Of a DNA stretch of 64,000 nt, positions 8,126-17,268 are shown in pieces. The DNA comes from Halalkaliarchaeum desulfuricum (GTDB lineage: Archaea > Halobacteriota > Halobacteria > Halobacteriales > Haloferacaceae). Under the pieces are notes generated by a model. It did not search any database and was not told the origin of the DNA. It saw only the letters and a program-made list of their open reading frames with translations. A program made the translations under genes and the position numbers. The stretch covers positions 3,038,001 through 3,102,000 of the forward strand of contig NZ_CP025066.1 of assembly GCF_002952775.1 (NCBI RefSeq). Direction: 5' to 3'. Position 1 is the first letter of the stretch. Every line of letters begins with the position of its first letter.

Positions 8126-9319
8126 ATGGTCGATAGTGACACCACCGACGAGGAGTTCCTGCTGCTCAACCCCGGCCCCGTCCCGGTGACCGAGGACGTG
8201 CTGGCGTCGATGACCGAGCCGATGGTCTCTCACCGATCTGCCGACTTCGAGGCGACCTACGAGCGCGCACAGGAGGGCCTCGATGCGGTGTTCACCCGAT
8301 CGACACTCGACGGAACCTCGACCAGCGATGCGGGCACGAGCCTGATCCTCAACGGCACCGCCACGATGGGGATGGAAGCGGCCGTCGCAAACGTGATCGA
8401 CGAGGGCGACACGGTGGTCGCGCTTGTCAACGGGAAGTTCGGCCGGCGGTTCGCCCGGATCGCCGACCGCTACACCGACGACGTCACCCGCGTGGAGGCG
8501 ACGTGGGGCGAGTCGATCCCGCTTTCGGCCGTCCGGGAGGCGGTCGACGACGACACCGACCTGGTGACGATGGTGCACAACGAGACTTCCACGGGACTGT
8601 TGAACCCCGTCGCCGAGGTCGGGGAGATCGCCAAAGACCACGACGCGTGCTTCGTCGTCGACGGCGTCACGAGCATCGGCGGGGACGTCTTCCGAATCGA
8701 CGACTGGAACGTCGACGTCGCCGTCACCGACGCCCAGAAGGCGCTTGGCGCACCGCCGGGCGTCAGCGCGATGTACGTCACCGAACGCGCAAAAGCGGCC
8801 ATCGACGGCGAGTCGGCGCCCTTCTACGAGGACCTCGACTGGCACCTCCGGAAGGCCGACCAGCACCAGACCCCCTTCACGTCGGCGGTGCCGCTGTTCC
8901 GGGCACTCGCGGTCGCCGTCGAAGAGATCACCGACGAGGGAATGGGCGACCGGATCGAACGCCACCGCCGACAGGCGGCAGCGTTCCGCGAGGGTTTTAC
9001 CGCGATGGGGCTGGAGCTGTTCGCGGACGCCGAGGGGCCCACCGAACTGTCCAACACCGTCACCGCCGTGGCGCTGCCAACCGAACTCCGCGAGGCCGAT
9101 CCAGACGAGTTCTTCGCCGCCGTAAAGGAGCGAAACGTCTCGATTTCCGGGGGACAGGCCCATCTGGGTGGGCAGATCTTCCGGGTGTCGAACATGGGAT
9201 CGCTCTCGTCGGCACAGATCCTCCGTGGCGTCCGCACCGTCGGCGAAGCGATGACGGACGTCGGGATCGACGTCGACATCGACGCCGGCCTCGATGCCGC
9301 GAACGCGGAACTCGAGTAG
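8126..9319 (+). CDS. class V PLP-dependent aminotransferase (alanine-glyoxylate/serine-pyruvate type)
   Basis: A 397-residue fold-type I PLP enzyme. It opens with LLNPGPVPVTEDVL and MVSHRSADFEATYE, hallmarks of the alanine-glyoxylate/serine-pyruvate aminotransferase group. The PLP lysine lies in VTDAQKALGAPPGV, with the cofactor-contacting Asp in VVDGVTSIGGD. It would act in the cytoplasm on small amino acids such as serine or alanine with glyoxylate or pyruvate. It is convergent with the UspA gene, only six bases apart. The start at 8126 is supported by the upstream TATA box. The subgroup is clear; the precise substrate is not. Confidence 0.9.
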   Translation: MVDSDTTDEEFLLLNPGPVPVTEDVLASMTEPMVSHRSADFEATYERAQEGLDAVFTRSTLDGTSTSDAGTSLILNGTATMGMEAAVANVIDEGDTVVALVNGKFGRRFARIADRYTDDVTRVEATWGESIPLSAVREAVDDDTDLVTMVHNETSTGLLNPVAEVGEIAKDHDACFVVDGVTSIGGDVFRIDDWNVDVAVTDAQKALGAPPGVSAMYVTERAKAAIDGESAPFYEDLDWHLRKADQHQTPFTSAVPLFRALAVAVEEITDEGMGDRIERHRRQAAAFREGFTAMGLELFADAEGPTELSNTVTAVALPTELREADPDEFFAAVKERNVSISGGQAHLGGQIFRVSNMGSLSSAQILRGVRTVGEAMTDVGIDVDIDAGLDAANAELE

Positions 9320-9325
9320 CGCCGA

Positions 9326-9760
9326 TCACGTCGACTCGTCCGGCGGCACCGCGAGCACGGGAACCGACGACCGCCGGAGCACTCGTTCGGTCGTGCTCCC
9401 GGCGTGCCGGAACCGGTCGAAGCCGCTTCGGCCGCAGGTTCCCATGACGATCAGGTCGGCGTCGATCCCCTCCGTGAACCCGACGATCTGCTCGGCAGGC
9501 TGTCCTCGCCGGAGATGTTTCTCCACCTCGACCCCGGCTTCTGCACCCATGTCGCCGACCGTATCGAGAGCGTCCTCTCCTTCCGCCTCCTGCCGTTCGA
9601 CGACGATGTCCCAGTCGCCCGGGCGACCGATCCCCTGATCGACGACGTATACGGCGTGGACGGTCGCCCCGGACTCGGCCGCGAGGTCGATCGCCCGCTC
9701 GACGCCCCTGTTCGCGCAAGGGCTCCCCTCCGTCGCCACCACGATCCGGTCGTAAGCCAT
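9326..9760 (-). CDS. universal stress protein UspA family
   Basis: A 144-residue single-domain UspA protein, the normal length. It begins with the family motif YDRIVVATEGSPCANRGVERAIDLA and contains the ATP-binding signature near the C-terminus (MGTCGRSGFDRFRHAGSTTERVLRRSSVPVLAVP, matching G-x2-G-x9-G-S/T). UspA proteins bind ATP or dimerise in stress responses; the specific role here is unknown. The gene is convergent with the aminotransferase gene and upstream of a 110-base spacer that contains an AT-rich stretch (acttataaaaag at about 9778) suitable as its promoter. Confidence 0.92.
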   Translation of the reverse strand: MAYDRIVVATEGSPCANRGVERAIDLAAESGATVHAVYVVDQGIGRPGDWDIVVERQEAEGEDALDTVGDMGAEAGVEVEKHLRRGQPAEQIVGFTEGIDADLIVMGTCGRSGFDRFRHAGSTTERVLRRSSVPVLAVPPDEST

Positions 9761-9876
9761 GTCTAGGAGTTCGGCGCTACTTATAAAAAGATGATCCAGG
9801 ACGGTTGGGAGACTCGGCGACCGAGCGACGGCGGACGATCCCGGTCAGTCGTCGGTGAGGCCGGCGAATTTTCCGA

Positions 9877-11805
9877 TCAATCGTCCGCGGGCGCGGTGCC
9901 CTCGTCGCCCATCGAGACGCCGGTTCCCGGTCCGATGTCGATACCGAGCGCCTCGAGCTTCTCGTCGGGGACGACGCCGTCGACCCACTCGCGGTGTTCG
10001 TAGTACTCTTCTTTCATCTCCTCGAGTTCACACAGCTCGCCCTCCGAGCCGCCCTGGCCCGGGATGGCGTCCTCGTGGCCCTTCACGAACCGACCCGGCA
10101 GGGAGTCGTCGGCGGCGTCGAAGCCGTTGAGGTTGTTGTAGTAGCGCTCGAGGTTGTAGATGCGCTCGCCGGCCTCGAACAGTTCGTCCTCCGAGAGGTC
10201 GCGGCCGGTCATGCCGTTGTACTGGAGGACGTACTCTTCGATCCCCTCCGCGAAGGCGTTGAACTTGCAGATGTCGAAGCTGTCGGAGATCGCGTGCAGG
10301 TCCTGGAAGGTGGCGGTGAGTTCGCCTTTGCCCTCCCACTCGTAGGGGTCGACCTTCTCGGGGATGCCCAGGATCTCTGCGGCCGGGGTGTACCCACGAA
10401 GGTGACAGGCACCGCGGTTCGAGGTGGCGTAGCCGATCCCCATCCCCTTCATGCAGCGTGGGTCGTAGGCGGGGATGCCCTGACCCTTCACCGTCATCGC
10501 GATCGTCGGGTCGCCGAACTCCTCGGCGGCGCCGGCGGCCCCCTTCGCGAGGGCGTCGGCGAGGTCGTCCTCGCGACGAGCGATGCGCTCGACCATGTCG
10601 ATCATCGCGTCGGCGTCGCCCCAGTCGATCCCCTCCTCGATGAGGCCCTCCTCGGTGGCCTCCATCGCCATCGAGAGGGTGTTGCCGGTCTCGATGGAGT
10701 CGATGCCCATGTCGTTACAGCGGTCCATGATGACCGCCGTCTTGGCGGCGTCGTCGTTCAGCGAGTTCGGCCCCAGCGACCAGGCGGGCTCGTACTCGAA
10801 CGACTCCATGTGGACGTTCAGCTCCTCGCCTTTGTGCATCGTCTGCACCTCGACCTCCTTCTTGCAGGCGACCGGACAGGAGTGACACGTCGGCTCGTCG
10901 ACGAGGATGTTCTCCCGGACGTGCTCGCCGGAGACCTTCTCGGCGTCGGAGTCGGTGTCGAAGTCCTCGCGGGCGCTCTTTGTGGAGGTGTACCGGCCGT
11001 TCTTGACGGGCAGGCCGTCCATCTCCTCGGTGATGTTCATCAGGACGTTCGTCCCGTACACCGAGAGGCCGCCCTCGTTGGGCGCGGTGACGTCCGACTC
11101 CCGGACCACCTGCATCGCCTGCTGTGCCCCCTCCTGGAACGTCTCCGCATCGGCGGGCTTGGGCATCCGCGTGCCGGACTTGACGACGACCGCTTTCAGC
11201 TTCTTGTCGCCCATCACGGCACCGGTGCCGCCGCGCCCGGACGCGCGGTCGTCCTCGTTCATGATGCAGGCGTACCGAACGCCGTTCTCGCCGCCCGGCC
11301 CGATCGCCATCACGCTGAGGTTTTTGCCGATCTCGCCGTCGACCTCCTCGCCGAGCGTTTCGATCGTCTCGTGGACGCCTTTACCCCAGACGTGGCTGGC
11401 GTCGCGCAGTTCGAGCTCGCCGTCCTCGACGACCGCGTAGACGGGATCGTCGCTGCGGCCGTCGAACAGCAGCCCGTCGACGCCGGCCCACTTCAGCCGG
11501 GCGCCCGACCAGCCGCCGTGATGCGAGTCGGTGACCGTCCCCGTCAGCGGGGATTTTGTCACGACCGCGATCCGGCCGCTCATGACCGCCTGCGAACCCG
11601 TCAGCGGGCCGTTCATGAAGCACAGCCGGTTCTCCGGGCTCAGCGGCTCGACTTCCGGATCCTTCTCGAACATGTACCGCACGCCCAGCCCGCGAGCGCC
11701 GATGTATTTCTCCGCGTACTCGTCGTCGATTCCTCGGTAGTTCACGTCGCCTCCGGAGAGGTCGACCTCTACCACGTTGTCCCTGAATCCACCGTACTCT
11801 GTCAT
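9877..11805 (-). CDS. tungsten-dependent aldehyde:ferredoxin oxidoreductase
   Basis: A 642-residue AOR-family enzyme. The first 200 residues form the AOR N-terminal domain that binds the tungstopterin (GARGLGVRYMFEK, FMNGPLTGSQAVMSGRIAVVTKSPLTGTVTDSHHGG). Cysteines for the [4Fe-4S] cluster occur in TCHSCPVACKK near residue 305 and in DSFDICKFNAF near residue 505. AORs oxidise aldehydes to acids with ferredoxin as acceptor in the cytoplasm. The length and motif order are complete. An inverted repeat lies four bases upstream of the start codon. No ferredoxin or pterin-synthesis gene is adjacent. The aldehyde substrate is undetermined. Confidence 0.93.
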   Translation of the reverse strand: MTEYGGFRDNVVEVDLSGGDVNYRGIDDEYAEKYIGARGLGVRYMFEKDPEVEPLSPENRLCFMNGPLTGSQAVMSGRIAVVTKSPLTGTVTDSHHGGWSGARLKWAGVDGLLFDGRSDDPVYAVVEDGELELRDASHVWGKGVHETIETLGEEVDGEIGKNLSVMAIGPGGENGVRYACIMNEDDRASGRGGTGAVMGDKKLKAVVVKSGTRMPKPADAETFQEGAQQAMQVVRESDVTAPNEGGLSVYGTNVLMNITEEMDGLPVKNGRYTSTKSAREDFDTDSDAEKVSGEHVRENILVDEPTCHSCPVACKKEVEVQTMHKGEELNVHMESFEYEPAWSLGPNSLNDDAAKTAVIMDRCNDMGIDSIETGNTLSMAMEATEEGLIEEGIDWGDADAMIDMVERIARREDDLADALAKGAAGAAEEFGDPTIAMTVKGQGIPAYDPRCMKGMGIGYATSNRGACHLRGYTPAAEILGIPEKVDPYEWEGKGELTATFQDLHAISDSFDICKFNAFAEGIEEYVLQYNGMTGRDLSEDELFEAGERIYNLERYYNNLNGFDAADDSLPGRFVKGHEDAIPGQGGSEGELCELEEMKEEYYEHREWVDGVVPDEKLEALGIDIGPGTGVSMGDEGTAPADD

Positions 11806-11808
11806 TGT

Positions 11809-11827
11809 AACGTACGTCTATTACGTT
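11809..11827. promoter_or_regulatory. inverted repeat at the AOR promoter
   Basis: aacgta at 11809-11814 and tacgtt at 11822-11827 form a perfect 6-base inverted repeat with a 7-base spacer, immediately upstream of the AOR start codon. It would overlap the transcription start if the mRNA has a short leader. It is a candidate operator, but short enough to arise by chance. Confidence 0.35.
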
Positions 11828-12044
11828 GGATCGGCAGCATGTTAGCTATTGCTTCGGAAGTGTAACTCTCACCGGTTACGGGAACGCGAAAGAACGCGAA
11901 TACCACTATCGAAATACGTTACTCGAAACGGTCGGAAACCGGCTGGACAGCCCCGAGAGATACCGAACGGGTCCGGGCGGCCATCGCGAAGCAACGAGGA
12001 CCGACGACGACACGGCTTTACGGCGTCGCTCCCACCGTCCGACA

Positions 12045-13121
12045 ATGAGCGAAACGAGCCCCGAAAGCCACGAGGAGGGGCGCGGGATGGACGCCCACAA
12101 CCGGGTGATGCGCGAGATCCGCGCCCGCCGGGACGAGACGTACGACCCCCACGAGCCGACGCGGGTGTGGCTCGACGAGGACAACACCCCTGACGGCGTC
12201 TACCAGTCGCTGACGATCATCCTCAACACCGGCGGCTGCCGGTGGGCGCGGGCGGGCGGTTGCACCATGTGCGGCTACGTCGCCGAGTCCGTCGAGGGCG
12301 GCTCCGTGAGTCACGAGGCGCTGGTCGATCAGCTCGAGGTCTGTCTGGAGTACGAGCGCGAAAACGCCGATGAACCCGCCGGCCTGATCAAGATCTACAC
12401 CTCCGGCTCCTTTCTCGACGAGCGGGAGGTGCCCGCCGAGACCCGGAAAACCATCGCCGAGGCGTTCGCCGACCGCGACCGGATCGTCGTCGAATCGCTG
12501 CCGGACTTCGTCGACCGGGAGAAGCTCGCGGACTTCACCGACCGCGGGCTCGAAACAGACGTCGCCGTCGGCCTCGAAACTGCGACCGACCGGGTTCGAC
12601 GCGACTGCGTCAACAAGTACTTCGACTTCGCCGACTTCGAGGATGCCTGCGGGGAGGCGGCGGCCGCCGGCGCCGGCGTGAAAGCGTACCTCCTCATGAA
12701 GCCGCCGTTCCTCGCGGAGCCGGAGGCCGCAGACGACATGATCGACTCGATCGAGCGGTGCGCGACGGTCGACCCCTGCCACACCGTCTCCATGAACCCG
12801 TGTAACGTCCAGCGGTACACGATGGTCGAAGAGCTGTACTACGCCGACGGCTACCGGCCGCCGTGGCTGTGGTCGGTCGCACACGTGCTCGAGGAGACCG
12901 CCGACGTCGACGCGATCGTCGTCTCCGATCCGGTCGGCCACGGCTCCGATCGGGGCCCGCACAACTGCGGCGACTGCGACGACCGCGTGCAGACGGCGAT
13001 CAAGGACTTCGGCCTCCGACAGGACCCGTCGGTGTTCGAGCAGGTCTCCTGTGAGTGCGAGTCGACCTGGGAACTGGTGATGGAAGCGGAGACGGCATAC
13101 AACATGCCGCTGGTCGGGTGA
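12045..13121 (+). CDS. raSEA: archaeosine biosynthesis radical SAM protein RaSEA
   Basis: A 358-residue radical SAM enzyme with the cluster motif CRWARAGGCTMCGY: cysteines 65, 73 and 76, a C-x7-C-x2-C arrangement typical of RaSEA and its Elp3-like relatives. More cysteines occur in CGDCDDR and VSCECEST near the C-terminus. RaSEA acts with ArcS to convert lysine-preQ0 on tRNA position 15 into archaeosine. The chosen ATG at 12045 removes a long arginine-rich upstream extension (from 11826) and lies about 30 bases after a TATA-like ggcttta. No arcS or tgtA gene is in the window. Confidence 0.88.
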   Translation: MSETSPESHEEGRGMDAHNRVMREIRARRDETYDPHEPTRVWLDEDNTPDGVYQSLTIILNTGGCRWARAGGCTMCGYVAESVEGGSVSHEALVDQLEVCLEYERENADEPAGLIKIYTSGSFLDEREVPAETRKTIAEAFADRDRIVVESLPDFVDREKLADFTDRGLETDVAVGLETATDRVRRDCVNKYFDFADFEDACGEAAAAGAGVKAYLLMKPPFLAEPEAADDMIDSIERCATVDPCHTVSMNPCNVQRYTMVEELYYADGYRPPWLWSVAHVLEETADVDAIVVSDPVGHGSDRGPHNCGDCDDRVQTAIKDFGLRQDPSVFEQVSCECESTWELVMEAETAYNMPLVG

Positions 13122-13152
13122 GGCGAACGAACGGGGAGACGATTACTAAGGG

Positions 13153-13198
13153 TTTATAAGCAGTTGAATTAGTGCGCTCGGGCGTACTGTTTAGTGGG
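13153..13198 (+). promoter_or_regulatory. TATA promoter of the HTH-NTPase-TPR gene
   Basis: tttata at 13153-13158 predicts transcription starting near 13180-13185. This is downstream of the GTG at 13172, so translation more likely begins at the ATG at 13199 (or at 13220) with a short leader. Confidence 0.5.
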
Positions 13199-16100
13199 AT
13201 GGCCGTGAAACGTAGGGCGATGGACGACCGGATCCAGGAGGCGCTGCGGACGATCGACCGGCGCCGGGCGTTGCTCGACCGGCTCCGGTCGCCAGCGGAC
13301 AAACGGGAACTCGTCGAACACCTCGACTGTTCGCGGGCGACCGTCGACCGTGCGATCCGCCGGCTCGAGAGTTTGGGCTGGATCGAACGCGTCGACGACG
13401 GCTGGCAGGTGAGCCTCACCGGACGGACGGTTCTGGACCGGTACGCCCGGTTTCGAGAAGAGTTCGCCGACGTACTCGCGGGCACCGAGGCCCTGGCTTC
13501 GCTGCCGCCGGACGCCGACGTCGACGCCAGACTGTTCGAGGGAGCGACCGTCATTCCCGAAGATCGACGGGAGGTCGGCTCCGGCGACGGCACCCAGGGC
13601 TCCGGCGACGGCGCCGGAAACGAGTTACCGGCCGAGCTGCGAGCACGGATCGAATCGGCGGATCGGATCCGGCTGATCGCGCCGGGCGAGACCGCGGCGA
13701 CGCTGCTTTCCAGCTGTCGGGAACTCTCCAGTGGAACCGTCGAGGCTGTCCTCGACCGGCGCGTGCTCTCGCGACTGCCCGAGCGAACACCGGCACTGGC
13801 GCGGTGGCTCGTCGAGTCCGACCGAGCGGCGGCGTTCGCCGCCGAGACACCCCCGTACGCGCTGTTGTTGCTCTCCGAGGGGGACGCGACGGTCGTCTCG
13901 GTCGTCGGCCACCGCGAGGATCGCTCCGTCGAGGGAGTCGTGTCGAACGACGACGACGACGCCGTCGAGTGGGGGGAGCGTCAGTACCGGGCGCTCAGGC
14001 GGATCGCCACGCCGCTTGCCGAGGCCGTCGAGTGGGGCGGCGTCCCTGTCCCGACCGATCCCGATCCCACGGACACGCTGTTCCGGGAGGGATTCTTGAA
14101 GCTGACGCCGTCGTACTTCGCCGAGCGGGAGCCGCTTCCGTTGCCGACCGCATGGCGGGCCGGCGTCGGGTTCCCCGAGGTGGCTGCCGGCCACGCGCTC
14201 GAACGGGAGCACGTCCGGGACGGCGAGCGACGATCGCTGGTCGCTGACCTGCTCTCCGCGCTCGAGGGGGGCGGCACCCGCGCCCTGATCGGTCCGCCGG
14301 GATCCGGGAAGAGCACCGTCTGCCGCGGCGTCGCCTACCGGTGGTATCGGTCGGTCGGATCGGTGCTGTATCGACCGGAGGGTGGCCCGGAACCGTTCGA
14401 GTCGTGGGAGGCGCTCGTGCGGCTGCTCCGGGACCGAACCCGCCCCACCCTCGTCGTGATCGAGGGGGCACTCCGCGCCGACGCGAGGGCGGCGTTCCGC
14501 GCCATCGAGGCGCTCGAGGACGACGCCGGCGTGGCGTTCCTCCTGGAGTCTGGAAGCGAACGGTGGGCCGTCGGCGGGACGTTCGACGTCGACCCGCACG
14601 ACGAGGCGATCAGAGAGCGGATCGGAACCGTGCGGATGCCGGCGCTGGACGCGACCGAACGCGAGCGGTTCCGATCGCGGCTGGAAGACGCGACGGGCGT
14701 CTCGGTCGACGTCGATACCGACGGATCGACCGAAGCGGAGGGGGGCGAGGCGGCGGAACCCGGGGAGTTGCTGCTGTTTCTCAACCGGCTCGTGATGCAG
14801 GTCGATACGGCGGGACGCGACGGATCGGACGTCGGTACCGAGGGAGAACCCGCCGTCGGCTCGGAGACCGCGTCCGGGTTAGACGCCGACGTCGAGGAGC
14901 TGTGTGCGTCACTCCGGGGAGACGAACTGGCGATGGACACCGCGGTACTCGTCAACCTCCTCAACGCCGCGGAGCTTCCCGTCCTCCCCGAGTACGCCTA
15001 CGCGCTGGCGTTCGAAGCGGGCGACGGGATCGTCGCCCCGTCAGCTGACGCGGGGGAGACGACCGGACAGTCGACGGAGGATCGGCTCGAAGATCGGCTG
15101 CGACGGGTCGAACAGGCGATAGAGGAACTTTCGGGGCGGGTGCTGTTCGACAGCCAGAATCGAGGGCGGTATCGGACGATCCACGCCGGCTGGTCGAGTG
15201 CGTTCCTGCGGCGGTTGCTGGAGACGGATGGACGCGCTGCGATCGATCGCGCCGACAGGTGTGTGAGCACGTTGCTCGCGCTCGCTGTCGACGAGGCCAG
15301 TCGCGAGCGACTCAGGGACCTGCGGGACGGGGGACGGCTGTCGTCGGCTTCCGACGGTAAGGATCCGCTCGACCGGATCGCGGAGCGTCCTGGCGACTGG
15401 GCGGAGTCGATCTCGCGACGGCTGATCGAGTTCTCGGAGGACCATCCTGCGCTCGCGCCGCTCCTGTGTGGCTGTGGCGGACCGACCTTTACCGTCCCGC
15501 GGGCGACGTCGGCCGGCCTGCCGGTCGAACTCGCCGAGCGCTGCGGGCGGGGGCACCTCGCGGGAGGGCGGCTCGAGGAGGCCACGATGGCATTCGAGTC
15601 CGCGCTCGATCGGCTCGAGAACGCCCCGCTCGCCACGGAGGACCGAATTCGGCTTCGGGCCCGCTGTCGAGTCGGGCTCGGAAACGTCGCCGACGAACAG
15701 GGGACCTACGACGAGGCCGAGAGGTTGTACCGGGAGGCGCTGTCGGACTATCGCGAACTGGACGACAGCCTGGGGATCGCAGACAGCCTCAGACATCTGG
15801 GCTCGGTTGCTCAACGCCGGTCAGAACTCGACGTCGCAGCGGATCGATACGCCCGAAGCCTCGCGATCTACCGGGAAATCGGGGCCGAACGGAAGCTCGC
15901 CACGGCGCTTTCCGACATCGGCTCAGTGGCCCAGGACCGGGGAGACTTCGAGACAGCCGGCAGGCACTACCGCGAGAGTCAGCGCCGGTATTCGGCGCTC
16001 GGCGAACGGCGGGAGATCGTGGACGTGCTCGGCAAGCTGGCGACCGTCGGCTGGGTCACCGGCGATCTCGAAGGAGCCGAAAAGCGTGCGCGCCGGGCGG

Positions 16101-16870
16101 CCGCAATCGCCCGGGAGATCGGCTACGAGCACGGGTTCGCCACCGCCCAGTATCACCTCGCCGTGGTGTCGAACGTCCGAGGCGACACGGCGGCCGCCCG
16201 GAGACACGCCGAACGGGCAGCCGACGCGTTCGCGGCGATCGGAAACAACCACCACGAGGCGAGCACCCGATCGCTGCTCGGGGAGGTCGAACGGGCGAGC
16301 GGGAACCTCGACCGGGCCGAAGAACACTACAGGATGGCGGCACGGCGCCACGAGGACGTGGACGACGACCGGGGGCACCTCGACGCGCTGCTTGGGCTCG
16401 GCCGGATCGCCCGCCAGCGGGGCGACCTCGACGGTGCGACCGAACGCGCCGAACGCGCCCTGAAGTTGGCCCGGTCGGTCGGGGACGCGCGCAGCGAGGC
16501 GGCGTGTCTGCGGCTGCTCGGGACGATCGACCGGGAACGAGGGGATCTCGATCGGGCGGACGAACGGCTCGAGGAGGCGCGTTCGGGATACCGCGACGTC
16601 GAGGAGCGCCACGGCGAGGCGGCGACGCTGCTCGAACTGGCCGAGGTCGCAGCCGACCGCGACGAGCGCGACCGCGCCCGGGAACTGTTCGGGCGGGCGA
16701 TCGAAGGCTATCGGGAGATCGACGCGACGCCCGACGCCGCCGACGCCCTCGAGCGGTTCGCCGATCGCTGTGAGACGTGGGGGGCAGTCGACGAGGCGCG
16801 GCGGCGACGGTCGACCGCAGAACGGCTCCGCGAGGGGAACTCGGATTCGGAGAACCCACTCGCGGAGTGA
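13199..16870 (+). CDS. HTH / FilR1-like / STAND-type NTPase / TPR fusion regulator
   Basis: A 1223-residue multidomain protein. Residues about 20-80 form a winged helix (ELVEHLDCSRATVDRAIRRLESLGWIERV). Residues about 155-280 resemble the effector domain of FilR1/DUF1724-type haloarchaeal regulators (RIRLIAPGETAATLLS, TPPYALLLLSEGDATVVSVVGH). A P-loop, GPPGSGKST, lies at about 365-373 and a Walker-B-like VVIE at 419-422. From about residue 800 to the end there are roughly ten tetratricopeptide-like repeats with alternating Tyr/Arg-rich helices (AERLYREALSDYREL, AADRYARSLAIYREI). This layout resembles STAND regulators such as MalT, with the DNA-binding domain at the N-terminus. It should be an ATP-dependent signal-responsive regulator; its ligand and target genes are unknown. 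Confidence 0.85.
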   Translation: MAVKRRAMDDRIQEALRTIDRRRALLDRLRSPADKRELVEHLDCSRATVDRAIRRLESLGWIERVDDGWQVSLTGRTVLDRYARFREEFADVLAGTEALASLPPDADVDARLFEGATVIPEDRREVGSGDGTQGSGDGAGNELPAELRARIESADRIRLIAPGETAATLLSSCRELSSGTVEAVLDRRVLSRLPERTPALARWLVESDRAAAFAAETPPYALLLLSEGDATVVSVVGHREDRSVEGVVSNDDDDAVEWGERQYRALRRIATPLAEAVEWGGVPVPTDPDPTDTLFREGFLKLTPSYFAEREPLPLPTAWRAGVGFPEVAAGHALEREHVRDGERRSLVADLLSALEGGGTRALIGPPGSGKSTVCRGVAYRWYRSVGSVLYRPEGGPEPFESWEALVRLLRDRTRPTLVVIEGALRADARAAFRAIEALEDDAGVAFLLESGSERWAVGGTFDVDPHDEAIRERIGTVRMPALDATERERFRSRLEDATGVSVDVDTDGSTEAEGGEAAEPGELLLFLNRLVMQVDTAGRDGSDVGTEGEPAVGSETASGLDADVEELCASLRGDELAMDTAVLVNLLNAAELPVLPEYAYALAFEAGDGIVAPSADAGETTGQSTEDRLEDRLRRVEQAIEELSGRVLFDSQNRGRYRTIHAGWSSAFLRRLLETDGRAAIDRADRCVSTLLALAVDEASRERLRDLRDGGRLSSASDGKDPLDRIAERPGDWAESISRRLIEFSEDHPALAPLLCGCGGPTFTVPRATSAGLPVELAERCGRGHLAGGRLEEATMAFESALDRLENAPLATEDRIRLRARCRVGLGNVADEQGTYDEAERLYREALSDYRELDDSLGIADSLRHLGSVAQRRSELDVAADRYARSLAIYREIGAERKLATALSDIGSVAQDRGDFETAGRHYRESQRRYSALGERREIVDVLGKLATVGWVTGDLEGAEKRARRAAAIAREIGYEHGFATAQYHLAVVSNVRGDTAAARRHAERAADAFAAIGNNHHEASTRSLLGEVERASGNLDRAEEHYRMAARRHEDVDDDRGHLDALLGLGRIARQRGDLDGATERAERALKLARSVGDARSEAACLRLLGTIDRERGDLDRADERLEEARSGYRDVEERHGEAATLLELAEVAADRDERDRARELFGRAIEGYREIDATPDAADALERFADRCETWGAVDEARRRRSTAERLREGNSDSENPLAE

Positions 16871-16882
16871 GAGCAATCGTCC

Positions 16883-17245
16883 TCAGACGGGTGGAACTGA
16901 GACGACCATCGACGCCTCGGCGTCGACGTTCTCGGCGGTCAACACGCCACGAACCTCGTACTCGCCGGCGGGGGGGTCCTCCCAGATCGCCCCGTAGGAC
17001 AGCGACTCGCCGGGCTCGAGGGTCTCGCGTCCGAGCGCCTGGGTGAACAGCCGGCCGTCGCTGTAGCGCCACACCTCCTGGCCGTCCCCTGTTCCGTCCG
17101 CGTCGTCGACCCGCTCGACCACGAAGTCGACCCGCTGGCCCGATCGGAACGAAAGCTCCACGGGCTCGTCGTCGTCGTTCCTGACCGTCAGCGAGAACTC
17201 GAATCCCTCATCGACCGGTGCGACGGACAGCGTCGACGTGAGCAT
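16883..17245 (-). CDS. BsuPI-type proteinase-inhibitor-like domain protein
   Basis: A 120-residue all-beta protein that fits the intracellular proteinase inhibitor (BsuPI) fold: paired strands with FEFSLTVRNDDDEPVELSFRSGQRVDFVVE followed by VWRYSDGRLFTQALGRETLEPGESLSYGAIWEDPPAGEYEVRGVL. In haloarchaea these small proteins are cytosolic or secreted; inhibition of a protease has not been shown. The ATG at 17245 is preferred because the upstream extension in the same frame is unrelated low-complexity sequence and overlaps the next gene's end. It converges with the large TPR gene 12 bases away. Confidence 0.75.
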   Translation of the reverse strand: MLTSTLSVAPVDEGFEFSLTVRNDDDEPVELSFRSGQRVDFVVERVDDADGTGDGQEVWRYSDGRLFTQALGRETLEPGESLSYGAIWEDPPAGEYEVRGVLTAENVDAEASMVVSVPPV

Positions 17246-17268
17246 ACGCCGCCTTTCGCCCCCGACAG

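Noticed and set aside
9994-11865. Plus-strand open frame of 623 codons opposite the AOR gene
   Set aside because: It is antisense to the aldehyde oxidoreductase and lacks any recognisable domain; long mirror frames are common in GC-rich genes.
13172-13198. GTG start at 13172 for the HTH-NTPase-TPR protein
   Set aside because: The TATA box at 13153 places transcription start near 13180, after this GTG.
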